In this document: piece by piece, positions 31,461-40,100 of the stretch | Position numbering within the stretch: position 1 is the first letter of the stretch | Layout of the letters: each line of letters starts with the position of its first letter | Assembly (NCBI GenBank): GCA_964612085.1 | Contig: CAZTCJ010000025.1 | Span: 1-43,948 of the forward strand | Length of the DNA: 43,948 bases | Source of the DNA: CAZTCJ01 sp964612085 | Lineage (GTDB): Bacteria > Pseudomonadota > Alphaproteobacteria > JAJFIK01 | Direction: 5' to 3' | Notes under the pieces: model-generated | Databases searched by the model: none | What the model was told of the DNA's origin: nothing | What the model saw: the letters and a program-made list of their open reading frames with translations, nothing else | Translations under genes and position numbers: made by a program

Positions 31461-32324
31461 TTATCCCAGACGCGACAGAAAAGACTCGATCGCCACCAGA
31501 GCATCCGGCTCGATCAGCATCGGCGCGTGCCCGACATTGCGGATATGCGCCACGGCGAGATCCGGCTTCTCGGCCACCATCTTGGCGATCTCCACATCGG
31601 TCAGAATATCGCTCAACACACCATGCACCAGCAGCGTCGGGATACTCTTCAGCGCCCTGAAAAAAGGCCATAAATCCGTAGGCCCCGCACCGACCTCGCG
31701 CAGCGCGTCGCCGATGCGCGGATCATAGGCCGGCGCCGGCACGCCGTCGGGCCCTTCCACATAAAGCCGTTTGGCGAAGTCGAGCCAGTCCGCGTCATCG
31801 GTCATCTCCGGAAAGGCCAACTGGTTGATCGTGCGCGAGGCCTGGGCCGCATCCGCCCAGGTCCTGACCGGCGGCATATTGCCCAGATAGCCCGCGATCC
31901 GCGCCACGCCCGCCGGATTGATTTCCGGCCCGATATCGTTAAGCACCGCACCGGCGAGCCGCGCGGGCTCGGCCTCGGCGCACATCATGGTCACGAGCCC
32001 GCCCAAGGACGTCCCAACAAACACGGCCCGGGCGACACCGGCATGATCCAGAAGCGCCAGCACATCGTCGCGATAGGTCTCTGGATGGTAATTGCGATAA
32101 TCCGGATCCGGATCGGAGCGGCCGCGGCCGCGCAAATCGGGCGAAATGACCCGGCGGCTTTGCGCCAGATGGACGGCCAGCTCTTCGAAATCGGCCGAGT
32201 TGCGGCTGATGCCAGGCAGGCAGATCACGGGCCAGCCCCGCTCCTGGGCCGGCGCGTAATCGCGATAATAAAGCGTCAAGCCGTCGGCTGATGTAAATGT
32301 GGTGTCTCGATAAGCGGCGGTCAT
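31461..32324 (-). CDS. alpha/beta hydrolase
   Basis: A 287-residue cytoplasmic alpha/beta hydrolase. Motifs: LPGISRNSADF (oxyanion region, about 36-46), DLRGRGRSD (63-71), nucleophile S106 in GTSLGG, and histidine in NVGHAPML near the C-terminus. The acid position is less clear because the usual G.xD after VHG reads VHGVLSDIL. Substrate unknown. AAGGAA precedes the ATG. It is probably co-transcribed with the membrane-anchored hydrolase downstream; the two share the fold but little sequence, so they are not a recent tandem duplication. Confidence 0.86.
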   Translation of the reverse strand: MTAAYRDTTFTSADGLTLYYRDYAPAQERGWPVICLPGISRNSADFEELAVHLAQSRRVISPDLRGRGRSDPDPDYRNYHPETYRDDVLALLDHAGVARAVFVGTSLGGLVTMMCAEAEPARLAGAVLNDIGPEINPAGVARIAGYLGNMPPVRTWADAAQASRTINQLAFPEMTDDADWLDFAKRLYVEGPDGVPAPAYDPRIGDALREVGAGPTDLWPFFRALKSIPTLLVHGVLSDILTDVEIAKMVAEKPDLAVAHIRNVGHAPMLIEPDALVAIESFLSRLG

Positions 32325-32468
32325 GGCCGGTTCCTTGAATTGGCTGGGCGCGTCCTATTCGGGTTACCATTGGGCGCAAGTCTAAAGGGGCGGTCCCGCC
32401 CTGTCCATGTAACCCGCGCGGCCCGTCCATGGTGCAGGCAAAGGCGCAATTCTGATAAGGTCTGGCTC

Positions 32469-33626
32469 ATGCAGAACCCGAAAATCACGCGGCTGACCGA
32501 GGAAGGGCTCGATGCGTTCCGGCGGGGCAATGCCCAGGCGGCGTTCGACCGGCTGAAGGCTGCCGCCGACGCCGGCGCCCAGGACCGGGACGTTCATATG
32601 GGACTCGCCATCGTCGCACGCCTGCTGAAACGATTCGACATTGCAAGCGAAGCGGCGACCCGCGTGCTCGCGCAAGAGCCGCGAAACTGCGAGGCCATGA
32701 TCCTCAAGGCCGATGCGCTTGCCGGGCTCGGGCAAACGAAAGACGCCAATGCCGCTTACATGCAGGCCCTGCGGATCGCGCCGCCCGCCCATCAGTTGGA
32801 GCCGCATCTGAAACAGGATCTGGCGCGGGCGCAGTCCCAGGCCGCCAAGGCCGCGCAGGCTTATGAGGATCATCTGCGCCAGCGGGTGATCGAGGCCGGG
32901 CTCAACGAGAGCGGGGGGCAGTCCCGGATCGGACAATCCCTCGATATCATGTTCGGGCGCAAACAGGTTTATCAACAGCAACCTTTGAGATTCTATCTCC
33001 CCGAACTGCCCCAGATCCAGTTTTACGACGCACACAGTTTTCCCTGGGTGAAGGATCTGGAAGCCGCAGCGCCCGAAATCATTCGGGAAGCGGCGGCCAT
33101 CTATGAGCAAGGCGCCGGGCTTGAGCCTTATGTTCCTCAAACGGACCGTCCGGGCGGCCCACGGGACCATGCGGCCATGGCGGGCAATCAAAACTGGAGC
33201 GCCTTCCATTTCTACCGGCAGGGCGAGGCGTATCAGGATCATCTGGCGCGCTGCCCGGCGACGGCGGCGGCGCTGTCACGGATCCCGCAACCGGCGATCC
33301 CGGGCAATTCACCAACGGCGCTGTTTTCCGTGTTGAAGCCGGGCGCGGTGATCCCGCCCCATCACGGCATGATGAATGTCCGCCTGATCGGCCATCTGGG
33401 TTTGAAGATTCCCGGCGATTGCAGCCTGCGGGTCGGCAATCAGACACGGGCCTGGCGCGAAGGCGAGGTGCTCATTTTCGACGATTCGATCGAGCATGAA
33501 GCCTGGAACAAAAGCGCCGAAGTGCGCATCGTTTTGCTGTTCGACCTCTGGCGGCCGGAACTGACGGAAGACGAACGCCGGTTCGCGCAGGCCATCTATG
33601 AGGGCATCACTTCCTTCGAGGCTTAG
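32469..33626 (+). CDS. TPR-containing aspartyl/asparaginyl beta-hydroxylase-like dioxygenase
   Basis: A 385-residue protein. TPR-like helices occupy about 5-110 (HMGLAIVARLLKRFDIASEAATRVL), followed by a linker and the AspH dioxygenase domain (about 175-370). By alignment with human ASPH the two iron-binding histidines are H298 in PPHHG and H343 in IEHEAW; the NVRLIGHLGL and EVLIFDDS segments are present and R305 would bind 2-oxoglutarate. Like other AspH enzymes it has no carboxylate iron ligand. It hydroxylates an unknown protein or small molecule using 2-oxoglutarate and oxygen. The frame extends upstream to 32340; the ATG at 32469 (MQNPKI) is chosen on family grounds. A terminator follows. 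Confidence 0.87.
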   Translation: MQNPKITRLTEEGLDAFRRGNAQAAFDRLKAAADAGAQDRDVHMGLAIVARLLKRFDIASEAATRVLAQEPRNCEAMILKADALAGLGQTKDANAAYMQALRIAPPAHQLEPHLKQDLARAQSQAAKAAQAYEDHLRQRVIEAGLNESGGQSRIGQSLDIMFGRKQVYQQQPLRFYLPELPQIQFYDAHSFPWVKDLEAAAPEIIREAAAIYEQGAGLEPYVPQTDRPGGPRDHAAMAGNQNWSAFHFYRQGEAYQDHLARCPATAAALSRIPQPAIPGNSPTALFSVLKPGAVIPPHHGMMNVRLIGHLGLKIPGDCSLRVGNQTRAWREGEVLIFDDSIEHEAWNKSAEVRIVLLFDLWRPELTEDERRFAQAIYEGITSFEA

Positions 33627-33674
33627 AACACCGGACGGGCGGAAGCACCGCATACGGATTACCGAAACGAAAAA

Positions 33675-33700
33675 CGCCGCAGACGAACCCGTCTGCGGCG
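33675..33700. terminator. bidirectional intrinsic terminator
   Basis: A perfect 11-base stem (CGCCGCAGACG at 33675-33685, CGTCTGCGGCG at 33690-33700) with loop AACC lies between the converging dioxygenase and TonB-receptor genes. On the minus strand it is followed by TTTTTCGTTT, a good U-tract; on the plus strand by CTTTAGTTCT, a weaker one. It should mainly end the receptor transcript. Confidence 0.88.
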
Positions 33701-33728
33701 CTTTAGTTCTGTTACTTAGCCGACGGTG

Positions 33729-36700
33729 TTACCGGCGGATATTGATCCCGAAGAACCAGTACTGTCCGGTCGCGTCATAAACGCCAGGGAAGGTGTTGTT
33801 GTTGCCCTGACCGGTGCCCGGATCGGAGACCAGCGGCGGATCGGTGTCCAGCACGTTGTTCACACCGGCGCGGAAGTTCATGCCTTCGTAGAACTCCCAG
33901 TTGACGGAGACATCCAGCCAGTTGATGGCGTCGATGCTCTCATTGAGCCGGTTCGGCGGGTTGATGCCGTCAACGCTGCCGAAATAGCGCCAGGTGGCCC
34001 GGATATCCACATTGAGCGGCGTGAACCAGGTGAACTGCGCCTGGTGCCGGTATTTCGGAGCCGGCACGCCGACGACACTGCCCGAACCGGTACAGGGCGG
34101 CAGGTAGTTGCCGGCACATTCCGTCGTCGGAGCACCATCAAAGTCCACGAAGTCGAGGCTCAAGAGATAAGACGCTGCGTAGTTGACGTTGAACGACCCG
34201 AGATCGACATCGGTCAGATCGAACCGGTTAAGGTCGAACGTGTAGTCCACATTGATGTCGAAACCGTCCGTCGAGTACTCGGCGATGTTCTGGTTCGTCG
34301 CGACAACGCCGGCCAGTTCCCCATCGGCCGTGAAGCCCTGGAGCCACAAGGTGCCCAGAGAGTCGCGTCGGATCAGGTCACAGAACTGACCCTGCTCGAT
34401 GCAGAGGTTCAGGGTCGTGGTCGGCGGGATCGAGTTGATGTAGCTGGAGATGTCGATGTTGAAGTAATCGACCGCAACCGTCAGACCTTCGGCGAAGGTC
34501 GGTGTGAAGACGAAACCGGCCGTGATCGTGTCGGACTCTTCCGGTTCCAGATTACGGTTACCGCCGGTGATCGAGTTGTACTGACCAGCGGCCGACTGCT
34601 CGATGTTCCCGAACTGCGCCGCCGTCACGCCCGAGCGGGCGCACTGTTCGAAGGTCGCCACCGGAACCGCGCCGGAGCACGGATCTTCGCTCGGCAGGTC
34701 GAACAGGCCGGAGGTCACGTCGGAGAACAGTTCGAAGACATTCGGCGCCCGGATCGCGCGCTGGAACTGCGCCCGGAAACGGATGTCGTCGACTGGCTGC
34801 CACGTGCCGCCCACATTGAAGGTCGTGGCATCGAACTCACCCGTATTGCCGGTGCTGTCTTCCGTCTCATAATCGGAATAGCGGTAGGCGCCCTGGACCG
34901 TGAAGTCCTGGATGAAGTTCACGCCTTGGATCAACGGCACCCTCACCTCGGTAAAGATCTCGCGGACCCGCACCTCACCGGTCAACGGCGTTTGGGCGCC
35001 GCCGGTACCGGTCAGACCCTGGTTGCCCAGCTGGCTGATTTCATCGGGAATACGGTCAAGCGTATCGCCACGGAATTCCGTACCGATCAGCACCTGAATG
35101 CCTTCATCGGCGAACGGGCTGACATACCCGTATTCGCCCAGCTCGGCGGCCAGGGTCGCACCGATCACGACCTGCTCGATGGTACCGATGGTGATGCCCG
35201 TGCCCTGCACGAAGGCCGCCGCTTCCGGAGTCACACCGGACTGGCCGCCAGGGCGTTGGAAAATGTTCCAGGGCACACAGCCGCGCGAGGGATCGGTACA
35301 GACCACATTGCCTTGCTCGTCAGTCGTGGCGAACAGGGCCTGCTGGATGTTTTCAACGCTCAGGTCGCCGCGGGAAATGCGGTCACCGTTCGTTCTCGAG
35401 AACTGGGCGAAGACATCATAAGTGAACACGTCGTCCAGGAAGCCGCCTTCGATACCGCCGAGAACCCGGAAGGTGGAGAAATCGAAGGTGAGAACCCGCG
35501 GCAGACCTTCGACGTTCCGGTGGGAGTGGATGAAGGACACGATGCCGTCTTCATCGCCCGCACAGCCCAGAAGGTCGAAATAGGTGCGGCCGTCGCCATT
35601 GGGGCCCAGGCCCTCATTGATGAACGGATGGTCGCAGTTAAGGGAGAAGTTCCGGTTGAAGCTCGCGGACGGCGCGATCTGCGCATCCGTCGAGTTGTCC
35701 TGATACTGAAAATTGATGTAGCCGCGCATATTCTCGAAGAAGTCGTAATGCGCTTTACCATAGAAGCTGTAGCGTTCGATCGGGCGCTGGAAGAAGTTGA
35801 ACGCACCGAAGTTGAAGGTCCGCTCCTCCGGAGAAACGCTACCCAGCGGCACCAGCGTGCCGTCTTCGCGCTGGAAGAAGGCCCCTTCGCCGATATTGCT
35901 GTTCAGGCGGCGGAAGTTACTGGAGCCCACGCAGCCCGCGCCAAGCGGACCGGTCCCCGTGCCGAGCGAACAAGCGCCCACGTCGTGGTCGCGGCCGACC
36001 ATCTCGCTTTGACGGAGATACTGGAAGAAAACCGTCACGTTACCGCGGTCGTCGTCGAAGTTCGACCCGAAGATGGCGGCGACATTGGTTCTCCAGCCGT
36101 CGAAGGTGTTGGCGTCGGGAATCGGCTGACCGGCCAGTCGCAGATATTCCGCAGCCAGCTCATTGTCGTTGCCGTCGGAGAAGAAGCTGCCCTGAACGTC
36201 GAGTTCGAAGCCTTCGAAGTCGTCCTTCAGCACGAAGTTCACGACACCGGCGATGGCGTCCGAACCGTACACGGCCGAGGCGCCGCCGGTCACAACGTCA
36301 ACCCGCTCGACCAGTTGGGTCGGCACCAGGTTGATGTTGCCCGCAGCGGAGCTGAGCGCGCCGTAGGGAAGCCGCTTGCCGTCGATCAGCGACAGGGTCC
36401 GCACCGCGCCGAGACCGCGCAGGTTGATCGAGGCGGCACCGTTAGCGCCGTTGGCGACTTCGGAGGTCTGCGCCGCGAAAGCCTGCGGCAGTGTGTTGAT
36501 GTAATCCTCGATTTGCGTGGTCCCGCGCAGCAGAAGATCTTCCGCCGTCACCTGAAGGACCGGCGCGGCGACGGATGTCGGCGAACCGACAAGGCGCGAA
36601 CCGGTAACGACGATCCGGTCGTCGTCATCAAGGTCCTCTTCGTCCTGCGCGAAGACCGGTTGAAAAGCGAAAACCGACGTGGCGACGCCAGCCATGAGAA

Positions 36701-36740
36701 GCGCACGGAAAGTGCGCGATTCGTTGTTAAGCTTAGACAC
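33729..36740 (-). CDS. TonB-dependent outer-membrane receptor
   Basis: A 1003-residue receptor. The signal peptide ends near residue 31 (PVFAQ), followed by an acidic stretch and IVVTGSR, the start of the plug domain (about 42-165, with the INLRGLGAVRTLSLIDGKR and YGSDAIAGVVNFVLK motifs). The rest is a 22-strand beta-barrel with long extracellular loops, several holding paired cysteines (GACSLG...GCVG; CAGNYLPPC). It ends in an aromatic-rich strand, QYWFFGINIRR. The start is GTG; no nearby in-frame ATG fits the signal peptide. The substrate cannot be read off; this subgroup, common in alphaproteobacteria, often handles oligosaccharides, peptides or other large nutrients. It is downstream of a secreted protease-like gene and of the phased repeat array. 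Confidence 0.93.
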   Translation of the reverse strand: MSKLNNESRTFRALLMAGVATSVFAFQPVFAQDEEDLDDDDRIVVTGSRLVGSPTSVAAPVLQVTAEDLLLRGTTQIEDYINTLPQAFAAQTSEVANGANGAASINLRGLGAVRTLSLIDGKRLPYGALSSAAGNINLVPTQLVERVDVVTGGASAVYGSDAIAGVVNFVLKDDFEGFELDVQGSFFSDGNDNELAAEYLRLAGQPIPDANTFDGWRTNVAAIFGSNFDDDRGNVTVFFQYLRQSEMVGRDHDVGACSLGTGTGPLGAGCVGSSNFRRLNSNIGEGAFFQREDGTLVPLGSVSPEERTFNFGAFNFFQRPIERYSFYGKAHYDFFENMRGYINFQYQDNSTDAQIAPSASFNRNFSLNCDHPFINEGLGPNGDGRTYFDLLGCAGDEDGIVSFIHSHRNVEGLPRVLTFDFSTFRVLGGIEGGFLDDVFTYDVFAQFSRTNGDRISRGDLSVENIQQALFATTDEQGNVVCTDPSRGCVPWNIFQRPGGQSGVTPEAAAFVQGTGITIGTIEQVVIGATLAAELGEYGYVSPFADEGIQVLIGTEFRGDTLDRIPDEISQLGNQGLTGTGGAQTPLTGEVRVREIFTEVRVPLIQGVNFIQDFTVQGAYRYSDYETEDSTGNTGEFDATTFNVGGTWQPVDDIRFRAQFQRAIRAPNVFELFSDVTSGLFDLPSEDPCSGAVPVATFEQCARSGVTAAQFGNIEQSAAGQYNSITGGNRNLEPEESDTITAGFVFTPTFAEGLTVAVDYFNIDISSYINSIPPTTTLNLCIEQGQFCDLIRRDSLGTLWLQGFTADGELAGVVATNQNIAEYSTDGFDINVDYTFDLNRFDLTDVDLGSFNVNYAASYLLSLDFVDFDGAPTTECAGNYLPPCTGSGSVVGVPAPKYRHQAQFTWFTPLNVDIRATWRYFGSVDGINPPNRLNESIDAINWLDVSVNWEFYEGMNFRAGVNNVLDTDPPLVSDPGTGQGNNNTFPGVYDATGQYWFFGINIRR

Positions 36741-37127
36741 TGCTCAACCCCCAGTAAGTGTTCCAAATCCAGCAGCCGTGAGCGCTTATTGTTTTTCGGC
36801 AGTGCGCCCGGTTTAGCCTCGTGATCTCCGCCAATCGAAGGCGTTTCCAATGGCCCGCTTGTGCGGGCCTGTTATTGAAATGACGAACCCCTTTTGTCCC
36901 GGTTTGATCGCCATTCGTTTGTTATCAAACTGCGTTTGTCCTGTTATCGGACTGCGTTCGTCCCGTTATCAGACGTTCACACGGTACGAATGTGTGAATT
37001 TAAGAATCAATCAAATTCGATGTTCGGGATCACGCTGGAGTGATAACGGTGTGAGCCGTTGCAGAACTGACACATTAAAACGGAGGGGATCCGCTGTATT
37101 CACGTTTCTGGAAAGGCAGATAAGCGC
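36741..37127. other. gene-free region upstream of the TonB receptor
   Basis: 387 bases between the stop of the RTX protein and the receptor start, relatively AT-rich. It contains a GGCCCGC-TTGT-GCGGGCC hairpin (36852-36869), which lacks a T-tract and is more likely a leader structure than a terminator; the 22-base phased repeats at 36921-36978; and a GAATTT/AAATTC inverted repeat (36996-37018). This is probably the control region of the receptor gene. I could not identify a convincing -35/-10 pair. Confidence 0.5.
36921..36978. promoter_or_regulatory. three GTTATC sites in 22-base register (candidate operator array)
   Basis: GTTATC occurs at 36921, 36943 and 36965. The first two 22-base units agree at 18 of 22 positions (GTTATCaaACTGCGTTtGTCCt against GTTATCggACTGCGTTcGTCCc); the third is partial. 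The cores are flanked by short inverted repeats, GTTTG/CAAAC, GTCC/GGAC and GTC/GAC in turn. The array lies 181-238 bases upstream of the receptor start. A spacing of 22 bases is about two helical turns, so bound proteins would lie on one face of the DNA. Confidence 0.5.
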
Positions 37128-40100
37128 TTACACGCTGAAGATGAAATCCGAGAAATCGAGCTCATCGATGTCCGTTTTGGACAGCACCAGCGTGTCGCCG
37201 GTGGCGGCCGTGAAGACCGCATGCTTGCCCGACTGCTCCAGGCCGGACAGCACCCCGAAAAAATCCAGATCGGTGAACCCGGTGAGGTCGATGCGGTCTT
37301 CTCCGTCCGAGAAATCCCGCACGGTGTCCTGGCCCGAGCCGGGCGAGAACACGAAGACATCATTGCCGTCCTTGCCTTTGAGCCGGTCGGCGCCCGCACC
37401 GCCATCGAGCCGGTCCGCGCCGTCCGCCCCGTCCAGCCGGTCCTCGCCGTCGCCGCCGGAGAGGATGTCATCGCCCGCCTTGCCCTTGAGCTTGTCGTCG
37501 CCGGTGCCGCCGAACAGGGCATCCGCGCCATTGCCGCCGTCGAGCTTGTCTCTCCCCGCGCCGCCGATCAGCACATCGTCGCCGTCGCGGCCCTTCAGGG
37601 TGTCGTTGCCGCCGGCGCCATCGATGCCTTCCGATCCCTGATCGCCTTTGACCTTGTCGCGGCCCGATGTGGTCACCACCGTGTCGGTCAGATCGTCATC
37701 CTCGATCGTCGCGGTAAAGACCGGGTTCCGGAGCAGGACGGGACCGGCTTCCGTGGCGGCGTCGCTCAGTGTCACGATGAAGTCTTCCGGACCTTCCAAA
37801 ACGGCATCGTCCGCCAACGGCAGAAGAATGGTCCGCTCGGTCACGCCCGCCGGAAAAATCAGTTCGCCCGAAGGCAAAACGCCACCGGCGAAATCGGCGC
37901 CGCTCGCCGGATTGACGCCCGCACCGCGCACGGAGAACTGGACGGAGGCTTCCGTTTCGACCGGGCCGCTGCGGTTGACCGAAACGAGCGCCGCATCGGA
38001 TCCGTCGCCGCCCTCGATCAGGGACGGCTGACCGGTGCCGAAGAAAATGCTGCTGTCCTGGCCGACGATGGTAATGGTGACCGCACCCGTCGCGCTGCCG
38101 CCCCGTCCGTCCGCAACCGTATAATTAAAGCGCTCGACGGCGGTCTGGCCTTCCTGCAGAAAGGCAAAGGCGAAAACGGGATTATAGAGGAACGTGCCAT
38201 TGGGCGAGACCGTCAGGAACGCGCCCGAGGGCAGGCTGATCGGCGCGCCGAGCTGGGCCGCGTTGCCGTTGATCGCCGTCACGGTCAGAATATCGCCATC
38301 CGGATCCCGGTCGGCGCCGCCGCCATTATCGCCGAGCAAATCAGCAAACAGAAGATCCTGTTCGCGCAAGGTGAACCGGTCATCGGCGGCAATCGGCGCT
38401 TCATTGCCGAAGGACGGGCTCAACGTCACGGTCGCCGCCGCCGTCGCGCCGGACGGGTCGGTCAGCCGGTAGACGAATTGATCGGGCTGGGCCGCCGAGC
38501 CGTTCGGCAGATAGGTGAAATCGCCGTTCTGCTGAAGCGTGACCGCGCCGTGCAGGGGCTGGGACACCAGGCTGACCGCCAGGGCGTCGCCTTCCGCGTC
38601 CGTATCGGGACCGTTTCCATTGTCCGCCAGCACATTGCCCGAGACGCCGTCCGCGCCCACGCCGGAGATCAGATCGTTGCGGGCCATGGGGGCATCGTTC
38701 GCGCCGGCCACCACGAAGCTGACGGTCGCGGTATCGGTCAGACCGCCCGAATCCCGCGCGGTATAGGCCAAAGAGACGGTCCGCGTTTCCCCGTCGCGCA
38801 GGCCGTCGAACGCCCCATCGGGATCGAAGGTGACGGTGCCATCCGCGTTCAAGGTCGCGACGCCGCCGCCGTCCAGCGCCACCGGCTCGCCCACAAGCGC
38901 GCCTGAGCCATTGACGGCGGAGACCGTCAGCGCATCGCCATCCGTGTCCGCATCGTTGTCGAGCACGTTGGAAACCGCCGGACTGTCCTCGCCCGCCGCG
39001 ACCGTATCGTTATTTGCCGCAGGCGGACCGTTTTCCGGCCGGACCGAAACGGTCACCGTCGCCGTATCGGTCAGCGTACCGTCACTGACCGTATAAACGA
39101 AGCCATCGGTCGCCACGCCCCCTTGGGGCAGACCGTCGAAGGCGCTGCCCGGGTCGTACAGGAACCCGCCATTGCTGCTCAGGGTGACGCGGGCGCCCGA
39201 TGTCAACGTCACCGCACCGCCCAGACCCGCACTGTTGCCATTGATCGCCGTCACGACCAGCGGCGCGCCTTCCGGATCCACATCGCTGCCCGAACCGTTA
39301 TCGGCAAGCACATTGCCCGACACGGATCCAGGCAGGGTGAGGGCAAAGCGGTCCGCGGTGGCGCGCGGCGCGTCATCGCGGCCGGTCAGGGCAATCTCGA
39401 CGGTCGCGGGCGTGCTGACGCCGCCGGGCTGACCGTCCGTCACGGTGTAAGTAAAATTGTCCGACCCCGTCTGACCCGGCGCCAGACCGTCGAAGGCCCC
39501 GTTCGGATCGTAGACGAAAGCACCGGCCTCGTTCACGGTCAAAACGGCCCCGGACGGCAAGACCAGCGGCGCGCCGACCGCGCTCGCCTGACCGTTGACC
39601 GCGGCGACGCTGACCGGATCACCGTCCGCGTCCGTATCCGGACCGTTGCCGTTATCGGCGAAAAGCGCACCGGCCAGAACCGTGTCTTCATCAGTGGCGA
39701 AGATGTCATCGGCGGCCACCGGCAGGACATTGAGATCGCCCGCGAGCACCGCCGCCACGGCGGCATCCGCCTGGATCAGGCCTGCGCCGGAACTCCGGTC
39801 GAAGCCCGGAAACACCATGTCGATGGCGGTGTCCTGCAGAATTTGCAGAATCTGCTCAGGGGTCAGCCCGGGGGCCGCATCGAGCAGAAGCGCCGCCACC
39901 GCCGCCGCATGGGGGGCTGCCGCCGAGGTGCCGAAGAAATTCGGAAAGCCGTTATTCTCCGTATCGGAACTGCCGAAGAACGTGGTATCGACGCCATCCG
40001 GCGCGACGATGTCAGGCGTCTCGCGCACCTCCGGTTCAGGCAGGAGCGTGCCGTCGATATCCCGCAGGATCGTGGTCGGTCCCCGGCCCGAAAACGAATT

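Noticed and set aside
30381..32324. Tandem duplication of two adjacent hydrolases
   Set aside because: They share only fold-level motifs; lengths, anchors and surrounding residues differ throughout.
33726..36824. 1032-codon plus-strand frame opposite the TonB receptor
   Set aside because: Shadow frame; the receptor on the minus strand has complete plug and barrel motifs.
36852..36869. GGCCCGC/GCGGGCC hairpin as terminator of the RTX gene
   Set aside because: No T-tract on the minus strand and it lies over 250 bases past the stop codon.
36921..36978. 22-base repeats as a small CRISPR array
   Set aside because: The units are contiguous without unique spacers, only two and a half copies exist, and no cas genes are present.
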